Assembly: GCF_002933275.1 (NCBI RefSeq)
Contig: NZ_PSSX01000001.1
Location: 124,001-188,000, forward strand
Direction of reading: 5' to 3'
DNA: 64,000 nucleotides
Source of the DNA: Marinobacter maroccanus
Lineage (GTDB): Bacteria > Pseudomonadota > Gammaproteobacteria > Pseudomonadales > Oleiphilaceae
Shown here: positions 9,017 through 17,959 of the stretch, piece after piece
How positions within the stretch are numbered: position 1 is the stretch's first letter
Layout: the number at the start of each line of letters is the position of its first letter
Translations under genes and position numbers: made by a program
Notes under the pieces: generated by a model
Seen by the model: only the letters and a program-made list of their open reading frames with translations
Told to the model about the DNA's origin: nothing
The model's database searches: none

Positions 9017-10420
9017 ATGAATGCTGAACAGATCATTGCTTCCCTCAAAGACCTGATGGCTAACGGCAATGCACCCGGCAAGGTGCTGACCGATCCGGCG
9101 GATCTGGACACCTACGGCAAGGACTGGACCAAGATCTATCCACCCAAGCCGTTGGCGATCGCGTTGCCCAAGACCACCGAGCAGGTTCAGGCTCTGGTGA
9201 AGTTTGCCAACGAGAATGAGGTGGCACTGGTGCCGTCCGGCGGTCGGACAGGTCTGAGTGCTGGCGCGGTGGCGGCCAACGGCGAAGTGGTTGTGGCGTT
9301 CGATAACATGAACCAGGTTCTGGATTTCAACGCCAGCGATCGAACCGTCCGTTGTCAGGCGGGCGTTGTTACCGAGCAGTTGCAGAATTTTGCCGAAGAG
9401 AATGGTCTTTATTACCCCGTGGACTTTGCTTCCGCCGGTTCCAGCCAACTCGGCGGCAACCTCTCTACCAACGCTGGCGGTATCAAGGTGATCCGCTATG
9501 GCATGAGCCGGGACTGGGTTGCCGGTCTCAAGGTTGTGACCGGTAAGGGCGATATTCTGGATCTGAACAAGGATCTTGAGAAGAACAACACGGGTTACGA
9601 TCTCAGGCATCTGTTTATCGGCGCAGAGGGCACTCTGGGCTTTATCACCGAAGCCACCATGAAGCTGTCCCGTAAACCGGACAACCTAACGGTACTGGTA
9701 CTTGGTCTGAACGACCTGACCAACACCATGGATGTGCTACAAACCTTCCAGAAGAAGATTGACCTTACCGCCTACGAATTCTTCTCCCATCAGGCCATGG
9801 GACATGTGCTGGCACATGGCCAGGTACAGGCGCCGTTTGAAACCGAGGCGCCTTACTACGCACTAATGGAGTTCGAATCTGTCTCCGACCAGGTGATGGA
9901 CGACGCGATGGCCCTGTTCGAGCAGTGCGTGGAGAACGGCTGGGTGCTGGATGGTGTTATCAGCCAGAGCGAAACCCAGGCCCAGAATCTCTGGCAGTTG
10001 CGGGAGAGGATTTCCGAGTCGATCGCACCCCGCACGCCCTACAAGAACGACATTTCCGTGGTGGTTTCCAAAGTTCCCGGTTTCCTTCAGGAAATCGATG
10101 CGGTGGTCACCGAGCATTATCCTGACTTTGAGATTATCTGGTTCGGCCATATCGGCGATGGCAATCTGCACCTCAACATCCTCAAGCCAGAAGATATGAC
10201 CAACGAGGATTTCTTCGAGAAGTGCCAGCAGGTCAACAAGTGGGTGTTCGAGATTGTCGAGCGCTACCAGGGCAGTGTGTCAGCCGAGCACGGCGTGGGT
10301 ATGACCAAGAAGCCCTATCTGCACTACACGCGCAGTGAGGCGGAGATCGCCTATCTGAAGGGGATCAAACAGGTATTTGATCCCAAGGGCATCATGAACC
10401 CGGGCAAGATCTTCGACTGA
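9017..10420 (+). CDS. FAD-linked D-2-hydroxyglutarate dehydrogenase-like oxidoreductase
   Basis: The 467-residue protein is a GlcD/D2HGDH-type flavoenzyme: PCMH FAD-binding domain (VPSGGRTGLSAGAVA, SAGSSQLGGNLSTNAGGIKVIRYG, LFIGAEGTLGFITEATMKL) and a FAD-oxidase C-terminal domain with the metal-binding HIGDGNLHLN and SAEHGVG motifs. I use the ATG at 9017 (MNAEQIIASL); an in-frame extension to 8945 looks non-coding. In Pseudomonas stutzeri a homologous enzyme next to serA converts D-2-hydroxyglutarate back to 2-oxoglutarate and so pulls serine synthesis forward. The divergent position beside serA argues for that role here; D-lactate dehydrogenase is the main alternative. It overlaps the next gene by one base (TGATG). 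Confidence 0.85.
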   Translation: MNAEQIIASLKDLMANGNAPGKVLTDPADLDTYGKDWTKIYPPKPLAIALPKTTEQVQALVKFANENEVALVPSGGRTGLSAGAVAANGEVVVAFDNMNQVLDFNASDRTVRCQAGVVTEQLQNFAEENGLYYPVDFASAGSSQLGGNLSTNAGGIKVIRYGMSRDWVAGLKVVTGKGDILDLNKDLEKNNTGYDLRHLFIGAEGTLGFITEATMKLSRKPDNLTVLVLGLNDLTNTMDVLQTFQKKIDLTAYEFFSHQAMGHVLAHGQVQAPFETEAPYYALMEFESVSDQVMDDAMALFEQCVENGWVLDGVISQSETQAQNLWQLRERISESIAPRTPYKNDISVVVSKVPGFLQEIDAVVTEHYPDFEIIWFGHIGDGNLHLNILKPEDMTNEDFFEKCQQVNKWVFEIVERYQGSVSAEHGVGMTKKPYLHYTRSEAEIAYLKGIKQVFDPKGIMNPGKIFD

Positions 10421-11097
10421 TGCAGGACCATATCGTTGTACTGACAGGCGCTGGCATCAGCGCCGAAAGCGGCCTCTCCACCTTTCGGGACAACGGAGGA
10501 TTGTGGGAGCAGCACAGTGTCTACGATGTGGCCACGCCCGAGGCCTTTGCCCGGAACCAGGAACTCGTGTTGCGGTTCTACAATGATCGTCGGCGCCAGT
10601 TGAAAACCGCGCAACCCAATCAGGCCCACCGCATGCTTGCGGAACTGGAACAACGCTACCGGGTCACCGTGGTCACCCAGAACGTGGACGACCTCCACGA
10701 ACGTGGCGGTGCCAGTAACGTAATCCATCTCCACGGCGAGCTCATCAAGGCCCGCAGTTCAAAGTACCCGGAGCTCGTCTACGAGATCGGTTACCGCGAT
10801 ATCAATCCGGGTGACACTTGCGACCGCGGGGCCCAGCTTCGCCCCCATATCGTCTGGTTCGGTGAGGAAGTTCCCATGTTGGAAAAAGCCGCCGACATTG
10901 TTCGTACGGCTGATCATCTGCTGATTGTCGGTACCTCGCTCCAGGTCTATCCGGCTGCCGGACTAGTTTACGAAGTGGACAGGGACGTGCCCATCACGGT
11001 GATCGACCCTGGAGAGCCTGCTTCGGTGTCCCGGGCCCGGTTTATTCGAAAAGGAGCCAGCGAGGGGATGGCCGAGTGGGTGAGTAGCCTGCGCTAG
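10420..11097 (+). CDS. cobB: class III sirtuin, NAD-dependent protein deacylase, lacking zinc cysteines
   Basis: Sirtuins remove acyl groups from protein lysines using NAD+. The 225-residue protein shows the NAD-binding GAGISAESGLSTFRD, the TQNVDDLH motif, the catalytic His in HLHGEL and the GTSLQVYPAA segment. The Y-x-x-R pair of desuccinylase/desmalonylase types appears in RFYNDRRR. The four Cys that hold structural zinc in CobB are missing: the segment after HGEL reads IKARSSKYPEL, and only one Cys (DTCDRG) occurs before LRPHIVWFGE. A zinc-free branch of sirtuins with this pattern exists as I recall. It is translationally coupled to the upstream flavoenzyme, and its stop overlaps the convergent UbiB-like gene (CTAG). 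Confidence 0.88.
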   Translation: MQDHIVVLTGAGISAESGLSTFRDNGGLWEQHSVYDVATPEAFARNQELVLRFYNDRRRQLKTAQPNQAHRMLAELEQRYRVTVVTQNVDDLHERGGASNVIHLHGELIKARSSKYPELVYEIGYRDINPGDTCDRGAQLRPHIVWFGEEVPMLEKAADIVRTADHLLIVGTSLQVYPAAGLVYEVDRDVPITVIDPGEPASVSRARFIRKGASEGMAEWVSSLR

Positions 11098-12425
11098 CTC
11101 TCCGCGCCAGCGTGCTCGGAAATCTGAAGGTATCTTTCCAGCTCTTCCCGAAATGCAGCCTGAACACCCAGTCTTTTCAGCATCCAGTAATGCCCGGCAA
11201 TCATACGGTCGATAAAGATGCTTTCCACCGGCGGCTTGAAGTAGTCCAGGTATTTGAACACGGTGCTGGTCTTTTCTGCCACGCGCTTGTGGATGTCGGC
11301 CTCGGCAAAGTCGTAAGGTACGTCGCGCTGTTCAAAAGGTACTACCAGAATATCACGCCACATGGCGTAGTAGGCTTCATCTACCGCTGGCTGGCTGCCG
11401 ACCCTCGCGCCAAGGTCAATCAGGTGGCGATCCAGCGCTTCGTAATCCTCATCCAGGGCTGAAACCAGGGCGTTCCGGTAGGCGTCGATGATTTCCGGCT
11501 TTAGCTTTTTCACGCAGCCGAAGTCGTACATGATAATCGAGCCGTCAGGGCGGTAGGCAAAGTTACCCGCGTGGGGATCGCCATGGATGCATTGGAAACG
11601 GAAAAGCTGATCGGCCATCAGGGTGAAGATCCGATGGCCGATCAGGTTGATGGTGTCCTGGTCGTAGCGTTCCTTGGTGACCTTGCTGACATGATCACCT
11701 TCAACCAGCTCCAGTGTCAGTACCCGGCGGGTTGAATGGCTCTTAGCCACGGCAGGAATGAGGACCCAGGGCTGGTCTTTATGGAACTCTCGGAACAGTT
11801 CTATGTTTCTCGCTTCGTTCTCGTAATCCAGCTCCTCCTTGAGCCGCTCCCGGATTTCAGCGAACAACCGGTCGACAGACTCCTTGGGCATTTTGAGCAG
11901 GCCACCGAGCCTCAGGGCCATACGTAGCTGTTTGAGATCGGAATCGCAGGATTCATCCACGCCTGGATACTGAATTTTTACGATAACATCGGTGCCATCG
12001 TGAAGCCGGGCCCGATGCACCTGGCCAATGGAAGCGGCGGCGTAGGGTTTTTCCTGCAGGTATTCAAAGAGCTCGGATACCGGTTTACCCAGTTCCGATT
12101 CGATCTGCTCCACGATGACTTCGAACGGCATGGGCGGCGCTTCTTTCTGGAGCTTTTCCAGCGCGTCCGAGAATTCCTTGGGTAGGAAATCCTGAGTCTG
12201 GGAGGCAATCTGCCCCACCTTCATGACCGCTCCTTTCAGTTCGCCCAAGGTGTCGGCAATCTGGTCGGCCATGCGGGTATAGCTTTCGCTCTGTGCGCCT
12301 TCATCATTCTCTGAGCGGAATAGTCGGCGCGCCCGCTGTCCTGCATACTGCCCTGCCACAGAGGCAGTCATGCCAGCGAGTTTGAAGAAGCGACCACGTC
12401 GGGAGGTTACCGGTTTCTTTGCCAT
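11094..12425 (-). CDS. ABC1/AarF/UbiB family atypical kinase
   Basis: The 443-residue protein carries the hallmarks of the UbiB/ADCK group: the KxGQ-type motif (KVGQIASQTQDFLP), the Ala-rich nucleotide loop (AAASIGQVHRARL), the VKIQYPGV lysine segment, and the catalytic and metal motifs HGDPHAGNF and MYDFG. It has no C-terminal membrane helices of the E. coli UbiB kind, so it is more like the soluble AarF-type paralogue; a role in quinone or lipid metabolism is inferred. I chose the ATG at 12425 (MAKKPVTSRRG); a GTG at 12473 would add 16 residues and sits immediately after the upstream stop. It lies downstream of the FAA hydrolase gene on the same strand. Confidence 0.88.
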   Translation of the reverse strand: MAKKPVTSRRGRFFKLAGMTASVAGQYAGQRARRLFRSENDEGAQSESYTRMADQIADTLGELKGAVMKVGQIASQTQDFLPKEFSDALEKLQKEAPPMPFEVIVEQIESELGKPVSELFEYLQEKPYAAASIGQVHRARLHDGTDVIVKIQYPGVDESCDSDLKQLRMALRLGGLLKMPKESVDRLFAEIRERLKEELDYENEARNIELFREFHKDQPWVLIPAVAKSHSTRRVLTLELVEGDHVSKVTKERYDQDTINLIGHRIFTLMADQLFRFQCIHGDPHAGNFAYRPDGSIIMYDFGCVKKLKPEIIDAYRNALVSALDEDYEALDRHLIDLGARVGSQPAVDEAYYAMWRDILVVPFEQRDVPYDFAEADIHKRVAEKTSTVFKYLDYFKPPVESIFIDRMIAGHYWMLKRLGVQAAFREELERYLQISEHAGAES

Positions 12426-12474
12426 AAACAGATGTACGCCTTTGACCGGATTTGGGTTTAGCCGGCCCTGCACG

Positions 12475-13137
12475 TTAAACCACTTTGGTCTCCACGAACA
12501 GCAGGTCTTCCAGTTCGAGCGAGAGCGTCTGGCCAGAGATCAGCGGTCCAACGCCTTTCGGAGTGCCCGTCAGCACCACATCCCCCGGCAGCAGGGTGAA
12601 CTGGCTGCTGATATGGGCGATCAGAGGCACAATCGGGTTGAGCATGTCTCCGCTATCACCGGTTTGCTGGCGGCTGCCATCGATGTCCAGTGTGAAGTGG
12701 ATGGGGCCACCGGAAAACTTATCGACTGAGACAAATGGCGACAGCGGGCAGGCACCATCGAAGCCCTTGGCCCGTTCCCATGGCTGGCCTTTCTCCTTGA
12801 GCGTGCTTTGCAGGTCCCGCAAGGTCAGGTCCAGCGCCAGGCCGTAGCCGAGGATGGCGGATTTTGCCTCGCTGGCTGACGCCCGGGTTAAAGGGCGACC
12901 GATGAGAACAGCCAGTTCTGTCTCGAAGTGAACCGCGCCCTGGTTTCTCGGGAAATCCAGGGGGCGGGTGAGATGCACCGCCGAGGTTGCGGGCTTGATA
13001 AACAGCAGGGGTTCATCCGGTACCGGGTTGTTGAGCTCCCGGGCATGCTCAGCGTAATTGCGACCAATGCAGACGATCTTCCCCAGCGGCAGGTGAACGG
13101 GCGTGCCGTCTTTCCAGTGGTGTTGGTAATCCTGCAT
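12475..13137 (-). CDS. fumarylacetoacetate hydrolase family protein (acylpyruvase-like)
   Basis: The 220-residue length and the motifs GKIVCIGRNYAEHARELN, FIKPATS, VHFETELAVLIG (metal-binding Glu residues) and VVLTGTPKGVGPL match the short FAH-domain enzymes such as YcgM/FAHD1, which hydrolyse acylpyruvates or decarboxylate oxaloacetate. It should be cytoplasmic and Mg2+-dependent. The gene stands between apt and the UbiB-like gene, all on the minus strand with short gaps, so they may share a transcript. Which acylpyruvate is the true substrate cannot be judged from sequence. Confidence 0.9.
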   Translation of the reverse strand: MQDYQHHWKDGTPVHLPLGKIVCIGRNYAEHARELNNPVPDEPLLFIKPATSAVHLTRPLDFPRNQGAVHFETELAVLIGRPLTRASASEAKSAILGYGLALDLTLRDLQSTLKEKGQPWERAKGFDGACPLSPFVSVDKFSGGPIHFTLDIDGSRQQTGDSGDMLNPIVPLIAHISSQFTLLPGDVVLTGTPKGVGPLISGQTLSLELEDLLFVETKVV

Positions 13138-13160
13138 GGTCGCCTCCTGTTTGCTGTGGA

Positions 13161-13703
13161 TTATTCCCCTTCAAATGAGCAAACAGTATAAACCTGAAGG
13201 CCTTCGTCCTGCAGCTTGCGTGAGCCGCCGAGATCCGGGAGATCGATCATGGCGGCTACTTCCACAATTTCCGCGCCAATACGGCGGATCAGCCGGGTGG
13301 CGGCGAGCATAGTGCCACCGGTGGCAATCAGGTCGTCCACCAGAACTACTTTATCTCCCGGCTTGAACGCGTCCTTGTGCAGCTCAACGGAGGCCGTTCC
13401 GTATTCAAGCTCGTAATCCTCCACCAGGGTATCGAAGGGCAGCTTGCCTTTCTTTCGGACCAGCACGAGAGAGGCGTTGAGCTCATAGGCCAGTGCCGAG
13501 CCGATGATGAATCCGCGCGCGTCTACCGCTGCCACGGCATCAATCTTGTGGCCGTGATAGCGGTGTACAAAGGCATCAATCAGTTTCCGGAAGGCAGTCT
13601 TGTCCTGCAGTACCGTAGTGATATCGCGAAAGGCCACGCCGGGCTTCGGCCAGTCGGGGACCGTGCGAATGGCCTTTTTGATGCTCTCAGAAAAATAGTC
13701 CAT
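13161..13703 (-). CDS. apt: adenine phosphoribosyltransferase
   Basis: Apt makes AMP from adenine and PRPP in purine salvage. The 180-residue protein begins [30 protein letters not shown], carries the base-specificity segment [11 protein letters not shown] and the PRPP-binding motif [14 protein letters not shown]. Length and motif spacing are normal for the family. It lies 30 bases downstream of a purine permease gene on the same strand, which makes an uptake-and-salvage pair. Confidence 0.96.
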   Translation of the reverse strand: MDYFSESIKKAIRTVPDWPKPGVAFRDITTVLQDKTAFRKLIDAFVHRYHGHKIDAVAAVDARGFIIGSALAYELNASLVLVRKKGKLPFDTLVEDYELEYGTASVELHKDAFKPGDKVVLVDDLIATGGTMLAATRLIRRIGAEIVEVAAMIDLPDLGGSRKLQDEGLQVYTVCSFEGE

Positions 13704-13733
13704 AAACGTTCCGGTTAATGCTCTGGACGCGGA

Positions 13734-15032
13734 TCAGGCCGCATCCAGGAAAATGAATTTCAGAACAAAGACAACGGCAATGATAACAACACTGACGTTC
13801 AGATCCGCCCAGCGGCCGCTCAGCGCTTTGAGGATGGCGTAGGTGATGAACCCCAAGGCGATACCGTTGGCGATGGAGAAGGTCAGCGGCATCATCAGGG
13901 CGGTGACTACTGCCGGAGCCGCGTCGGTTACGTCATCCCAGTCAATCAGTTTGAGGCCGCTGGCCATCAGAACCGCAACGTAAAGAAGCGCCGGGGCGGT
14001 GGCGTAGGCAGGAATGATGCTGGCAATGGGTGACAGAAGCAGACACGCCAGGAACAGTGCGGCAACAACCACAGCTGTCAGGCCGGTACGCCCACCGGCG
14101 GAAATACCCGCAGTGGACTCGATGTAGCTGGTGGTGGTCGAGGTACCGAGGGCAGCACCGGACATGGTCGCAACCGAATCCGACATCAGAGCACGGCCAA
14201 GACGTGGCAACTTGCCGTCCTTGTCCAGCAGTCCGCCGCGCTGGGCGGCTCCGATGAGCGTGCCGGACGTATCGAACAAATCGACAAACAGGAAGGCAAA
14301 GATCACGCTGATCATGCCGATGTTAAGAGCGCCGGCCAGGTCCAGCTGCATAAAGGTCGGTGCCAGGCTGGGCGGGGCGGAAACAAAGCCTTTGTACTCC
14401 ACCATCCCGAGCGCCATGGCAGCGCCGGTAACCGCGATAATGCCAATCATGACGGCGCCGGTGACCTGCCGGAAAGACAGCGCGCAGATCAACAGGAAGC
14501 CGCCAAAGAACAGCAGGCTCTCTGCAACCTTCACTTCGCCCAGTCCCACGAGCGTGGCGGGGTGATCCACTACAATGCCGGCGTTCTTGAGCGCAATCAG
14601 GGCCAGGAAGAAGCCAATGCCGGCAGAAATGCCGAAGCGCAGGGACAAGGGGATGCTGTTAATGATCCATTCGCGAACCTTGAAAATGCTCAGCAGGAAG
14701 AACAGGAAGCCGGAAATGAACACTGCTCCCAATGCCACCTGCCAGCTGTAGCCCATACTGCCAACGACCGTGAAGGAGAAAAAGGCGTTCAACCCCATGC
14801 CCGGCGCCAGAGCGATCGGGTAGTTGGCCCAGAGTCCCATGATCAGGGTGCCGATAACGGCTGCAAGGCAGGTCGCAACGAAGACAGCCCCGAAGTCCAT
14901 GCCGGTGGACGACAGGATGCTCGGGTTGACCACGATGATGTACGCCATGGTCAAAAAGGTCGTAATGCCCGCAACCACTTCTTTACGAACAGTGGTGCCG
15001 TGGGCCTGGAGTTGGAACAGTCGTTCAAGCAT
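13734..15032 (-). CDS. NCS2/AzgA family purine permease
   Basis: The 432-residue membrane protein has about 12-14 helices and matches the AzgA-like branch of NCS2 permeases, which import adenine, guanine or hypoxanthine with protons. Visible signatures are VVAGITTFLTMAYIIVVNPSIL near the N terminus, ANYPIALAPGMGLNAFFSF in helix 3, the glycine-rich FGISAGIGFFLALIAL and the helix-10 segment GTSTTTSYIESTAGISAGGRTG. The ATG at 15032 (MLERLFQLQAHGTTVRKE) fits the family start better than the GTG at 15050. Pairing with apt directly downstream supports adenine or hypoxanthine as substrate. Confidence 0.92.
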   Translation of the reverse strand: MLERLFQLQAHGTTVRKEVVAGITTFLTMAYIIVVNPSILSSTGMDFGAVFVATCLAAVIGTLIMGLWANYPIALAPGMGLNAFFSFTVVGSMGYSWQVALGAVFISGFLFFLLSIFKVREWIINSIPLSLRFGISAGIGFFLALIALKNAGIVVDHPATLVGLGEVKVAESLLFFGGFLLICALSFRQVTGAVMIGIIAVTGAAMALGMVEYKGFVSAPPSLAPTFMQLDLAGALNIGMISVIFAFLFVDLFDTSGTLIGAAQRGGLLDKDGKLPRLGRALMSDSVATMSGAALGTSTTTSYIESTAGISAGGRTGLTAVVVAALFLACLLLSPIASIIPAYATAPALLYVAVLMASGLKLIDWDDVTDAAPAVVTALMMPLTFSIANGIALGFITYAILKALSGRWADLNVSVVIIAVVFVLKFIFLDAA

Positions 15033-15183
15033 GACGGGTGTCTGCCTCACAGGATGCTGAAAGTTAGTGTTTGGAAGTCTGGTCTGTGCGGAAATCGTGA
15101 ATTGCGTGAAAAAACGGCAATATTACCGGCTCATCTGTCCCAGGCCAAGGGATGATTGACAGTTCGTCAAGCTCAAGAAGCTG

Positions 15184-15801
15184 TTAGCTGCCGTTTGGAT
15201 CCCGCTGCAGCCGGATATCAAACCGTACGGCCAGCATGCGCGCAATCACGATGAAAAGCAGGCCGATGGCCAGGGGCAGAGCTTCGTTATCAAGGAACCA
15301 CTGGCACACGAAGTACAGCCAGCAACCGGCAAAGGAAATGGACGCGTAGATCTGGTCCTTGCGGAAGATGTAGGGCACTTCGTTACACAGGGTGTCTCGC
15401 AGTGCGCCGCCAAAGGTGCCGGTCATGACCCCGAGCAGGGAGGCGACAAACCACGAGTGTCCGAGGTCAAGAGCCAGCTGGGCACCAAGAATGGAAAAAA
15501 CCCCGAGTCCGATGGCGTCCGGAAAGATGATTCTGGACTCTCGGAGCCGCTCAGCCCGTTTCCAGTAACTGAAGACAATAGCCATCGCCAGAATCAGCAT
15601 GGGCTGTTCCTCATGCTTGATCCAGTAGAGCGGATGGTTATCCATGATCAGGTCCCGCAAGGTACCGCCGCCCAGTGCAGTGATAAATCCGATGGTAAAC
15701 ACACCCACAGGATCCATATTCTTGGCGCGGGCCACGATCATGCCGGAAATTGCGAATGCGACGATGCCAATCATTTCAAGAACGTAGATGATGTCGAACA
15801 T
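15184..15801 (-). CDS. TRIC-like cation channel family protein (YicG-like, UPF0126)
   Basis: The 205-residue protein has seven membrane segments built from two glycine-rich repeats: GIVAFAISGMIVARAKNMDPVGVFTIGFITALGGGTLRD-type and a second one around GVFSILGAQ ... GVMTGTFGGALRD (split here for brevity). The paired GGGTLRD and GGALRD motifs are the hallmark of bacterial TRIC channels, which form trimers conducting K+ or other monovalent cations. The physiological role in bacteria is not settled. It is divergent from the BLUF gene; the 193-base gap between them holds no feature I can name beyond possible promoters. Confidence 0.9.
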   Translation of the reverse strand: MFDIIYVLEMIGIVAFAISGMIVARAKNMDPVGVFTIGFITALGGGTLRDLIMDNHPLYWIKHEEQPMLILAMAIVFSYWKRAERLRESRIIFPDAIGLGVFSILGAQLALDLGHSWFVASLLGVMTGTFGGALRDTLCNEVPYIFRKDQIYASISFAGCWLYFVCQWFLDNEALPLAIGLLFIVIARMLAVRFDIRLQRDPNGS

Positions 15802-15994
15802 GGCGAAATCCGGGAGAGGCGAAGAATGGCCTGATGGAGTAGTTTTGAGGGCGGAGGATAGCGGAAAACCCCCTTTTTTTCATCTACAGATCTGGTCTGG
15901 AAGGTCGTATGGCCAGCCGGGACTGTGATCCATAACGACACTTTCAAGCGTATCTTGCATTCATCTTACCTCTATCCTGTTGTACGGAGTTGTT

Positions 15995-16561
15995 ATGTCC
16001 TTGATGCGTCTGGCCTATGCCAGTGAAGCCACGTTCGAAGCCAAGCCGGTGGAAAAAGGTGTAGAGCCTCACGTCGCGCGAATTTTGATGACTTCTCGTA
16101 AGAACAATGCCAAGGACCATTTGGTCGGTGGTCTTTATTACGGAAACGACCGCTTTTTCCAGTATCTGGAAGGTGATGAAGATGCAGTGCGCAGGACCTA
16201 CGATCGTATTCTGAAAGATGAGCGCCATCGGAACGTCGTGACTCTCATTGAAGAGCCGCTCTCAAGCCGGACCTTTAGCAACTGGTCTATGAAGTATGTG
16301 CCGCTGTCCCGGGATGTCCGGAAGTTTCTGGACGAGCAGGGGCTGGAATCCTTTGAGCCCTCCTCTTTCACATCGGATCAGTGTGAGAAAATGATCGAAC
16401 TCATACGCAACTCCAGCCAGGATCAGAATCTGGGTAGACGTGACGATCGTAAATCCGTCGGCGATGCGCCCCAGGTGTTGTCCTCCGGGATGAAAGTGGG
16501 CCTGATTGTGGCTGGCCTGGTTCTAGTAGGGGCTCTGGTGATCGGCGGGACCATGCTCTGA
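15995..16561 (+). CDS. BLUF blue-light photoreceptor with C-terminal membrane helix
   Basis: BLUF domains bind FAD and sense blue light. The first ~105 residues show the pattern: Tyr8 in RLAYAS, the SRKNN segment (Asn37/38), Gln56 in FFQYLEGD, the RHRNV strand and Trp in FSNWSMKY. These are the residues needed for the flavin photocycle. After a hydrophilic linker, the last ~22 residues form one hydrophobic helix (GLIVAGLVLVGALVIGG), so the protein should be tail-anchored with BLUF in the cytoplasm. There is no EAL, GGDEF or cyclase domain, so output must come through a partner. The ATG at 15995 follows CGGAGTTGTT; an upstream ATG at 15980 is less well placed. Confidence 0.88.
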   Translation: MSLMRLAYASEATFEAKPVEKGVEPHVARILMTSRKNNAKDHLVGGLYYGNDRFFQYLEGDEDAVRRTYDRILKDERHRNVVTLIEEPLSSRTFSNWSMKYVPLSRDVRKFLDEQGLESFEPSSFTSDQCEKMIELIRNSSQDQNLGRRDDRKSVGDAPQVLSSGMKVGLIVAGLVLVGALVIGGTML

Positions 16562-16706
16562 TGGAATCGCTGTGAGCAATAAGCCTGGCTTATGCGTTTG
16601 GATAAAAGAACTTTATTTGCTTCATGATAAGACTCTGTTTAGCTTGACGGGTATCAAGCGCGGGCAAATCGCGCCTCAAACCTGATCAAACAAGAACGGA
16701 GAGCTC

Positions 16707-17687
16707 ATGAAAGCCATCCTCTGTAAGGAATACGGCCCGGCCGAGAAGCTGGCCATTGAAGATGTTCCCAGTCCTGAGGTGAAAGGCCGCGGTGTAAAAG
16801 TACGCGTAAAAGCCGCCGGCCTGAATTTCCCGGACACCCTCATTATTGAAAACAAATATCAGTTGAAGCCGAGTCTGCCTTTTTCCCCGGGTGGTGAAAT
16901 GGCGGGTGAGGTTATTGAGGTTGGTGACAAGGTAACCCGATTCAAAGTGGGGGACCGTGTCGCAGGGCTTACCGGTTATGGCGCTTTTGCCGAGGAAGTG
17001 ATTGTGCCGGAGCAGAACCTGCTGCCAGTCCCTGATGGCATGTCTGATGAAAAAGCCGCCGCCTTCACCATGGTTTACGGAACCTCCTACTACGCGCTCA
17101 AACAGCGCGGCAACCTTCAGCCTGGTGAGACGCTTCTGGTACTCGGCGCGAGCGGCGGCGTTGGTCTGGCGACGGTCGAGCTCGGCAAGGCCATGGGCGC
17201 AAAGGTCATTGCGGCCGCCAGTTCCGCCGAAAAGCTTGCGGTTGCCAAGGAAGCCGGCGCCGACGAGCTGATCAACTACACCGAAGAGCCTCTCAAAGAC
17301 GCCGTCAAGAAACTAACCCACAGCAAGGGCGTGGATGTGATCTACGACCCTGTTGGCGGTGACTTCACCGAACAGGCCCTCCGTGCCATGGGTTGGAATG
17401 GCCGCCACCTGATCATCGGTTTCGCCGCCGGTGACATCCCGAAGATCCCGGCGAATTTGACCCTTCTGAAGGGTTGTTCCGTGGTTGGCGTATTCTGGGG
17501 CAGCTTTACCCAACGCGAACCAGAGGCCAGTGCCCAGAACATGATGGAGCTGATGAAGCTTTATGCCGAAGGCAAAATTGATCCGAAGATCAGTGCGGTT
17601 TACGACTTCGAGGATTACGCAAAGGCGCTGGGAGCTTTGACCGAGCGCAAGGCGACGGGCAAGGTGGTGCTTAAGGTCGGCTCCTGA
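16707..17687 (+). CDS. NADPH:quinone oxidoreductase family protein (zinc-free MDR)
   Basis: The 326-residue protein belongs to the medium-chain dehydrogenase/reductase superfamily, quinone oxidoreductase branch. It has the GroES-like N-terminal domain (GLNFPDTLIIENKYQLKPSLPFSPGGEMAGEVIEVG), the Rossmann motif LGASGGVGLATVELGKAMGA and the DPVGGDF segment, and lacks the catalytic-zinc Cys/His set. Members reduce quinones or enoyl-type substrates with NADPH. The ATG follows GAACGGAGAGCTC. The gene is monocistronic by spacing, and is followed by the first of the core-hairpin repeats. It lies next to the atu cluster but on the opposite strand; a link is not shown. Confidence 0.9.
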   Translation: MKAILCKEYGPAEKLAIEDVPSPEVKGRGVKVRVKAAGLNFPDTLIIENKYQLKPSLPFSPGGEMAGEVIEVGDKVTRFKVGDRVAGLTGYGAFAEEVIVPEQNLLPVPDGMSDEKAAAFTMVYGTSYYALKQRGNLQPGETLLVLGASGGVGLATVELGKAMGAKVIAAASSAEKLAVAKEAGADELINYTEEPLKDAVKKLTHSKGVDVIYDPVGGDFTEQALRAMGWNGRHLIIGFAAGDIPKIPANLTLLKGCSVVGVFWGSFTQREPEASAQNMMELMKLYAEGKIDPKISAVYDFEDYAKALGALTERKATGKVVLKVGS

Positions 17688-17716
17688 GTTTTATCGGAGC
17701 CTGAAAGCTTTGGGAG

Positions 17717-17907
17717 GTTGCCGGTTGGAAGCCCTTCCCAAAAACCGCTACGAGCACCCCTACGGCGTCCAGCCAGCAATCACAGATTGCTGTCGTTCGG
17801 CTGTCGCATGAAGCTTCGCTTCATAAACGCTCGGCCTCACCCATGTGCGCTTGGCGTCGGCCATCCATGGCCGCCGACATTTTTGGGAAGGGCTTCCAAC
17901 CGGCAAC
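17717..17907 (+). repeat. conserved-core hairpin element, copy 1 (enlarged)
   Basis: Perfect 28-base inverted arms (17717-17744 and 17880-17907) enclose the conserved core beginning CCGCTACGAGCAC. The first core hairpin is interrupted: about 83 bases (17758-17840) replace its AT and contain two further hairpins, AGCAATC/GATTGCT (17775-17791) and ATGAAGC/GCTTCAT (17808-17824), each with a three-base loop. The second core hairpin (CGGCCATCCATGGCCG) is intact. Confidence 0.9.
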
Positions 17908-17959
17908 TTCTGGCTTGAGAGAGGTATCGACTATATCAAAGCCTGACACCCTTGCATTT

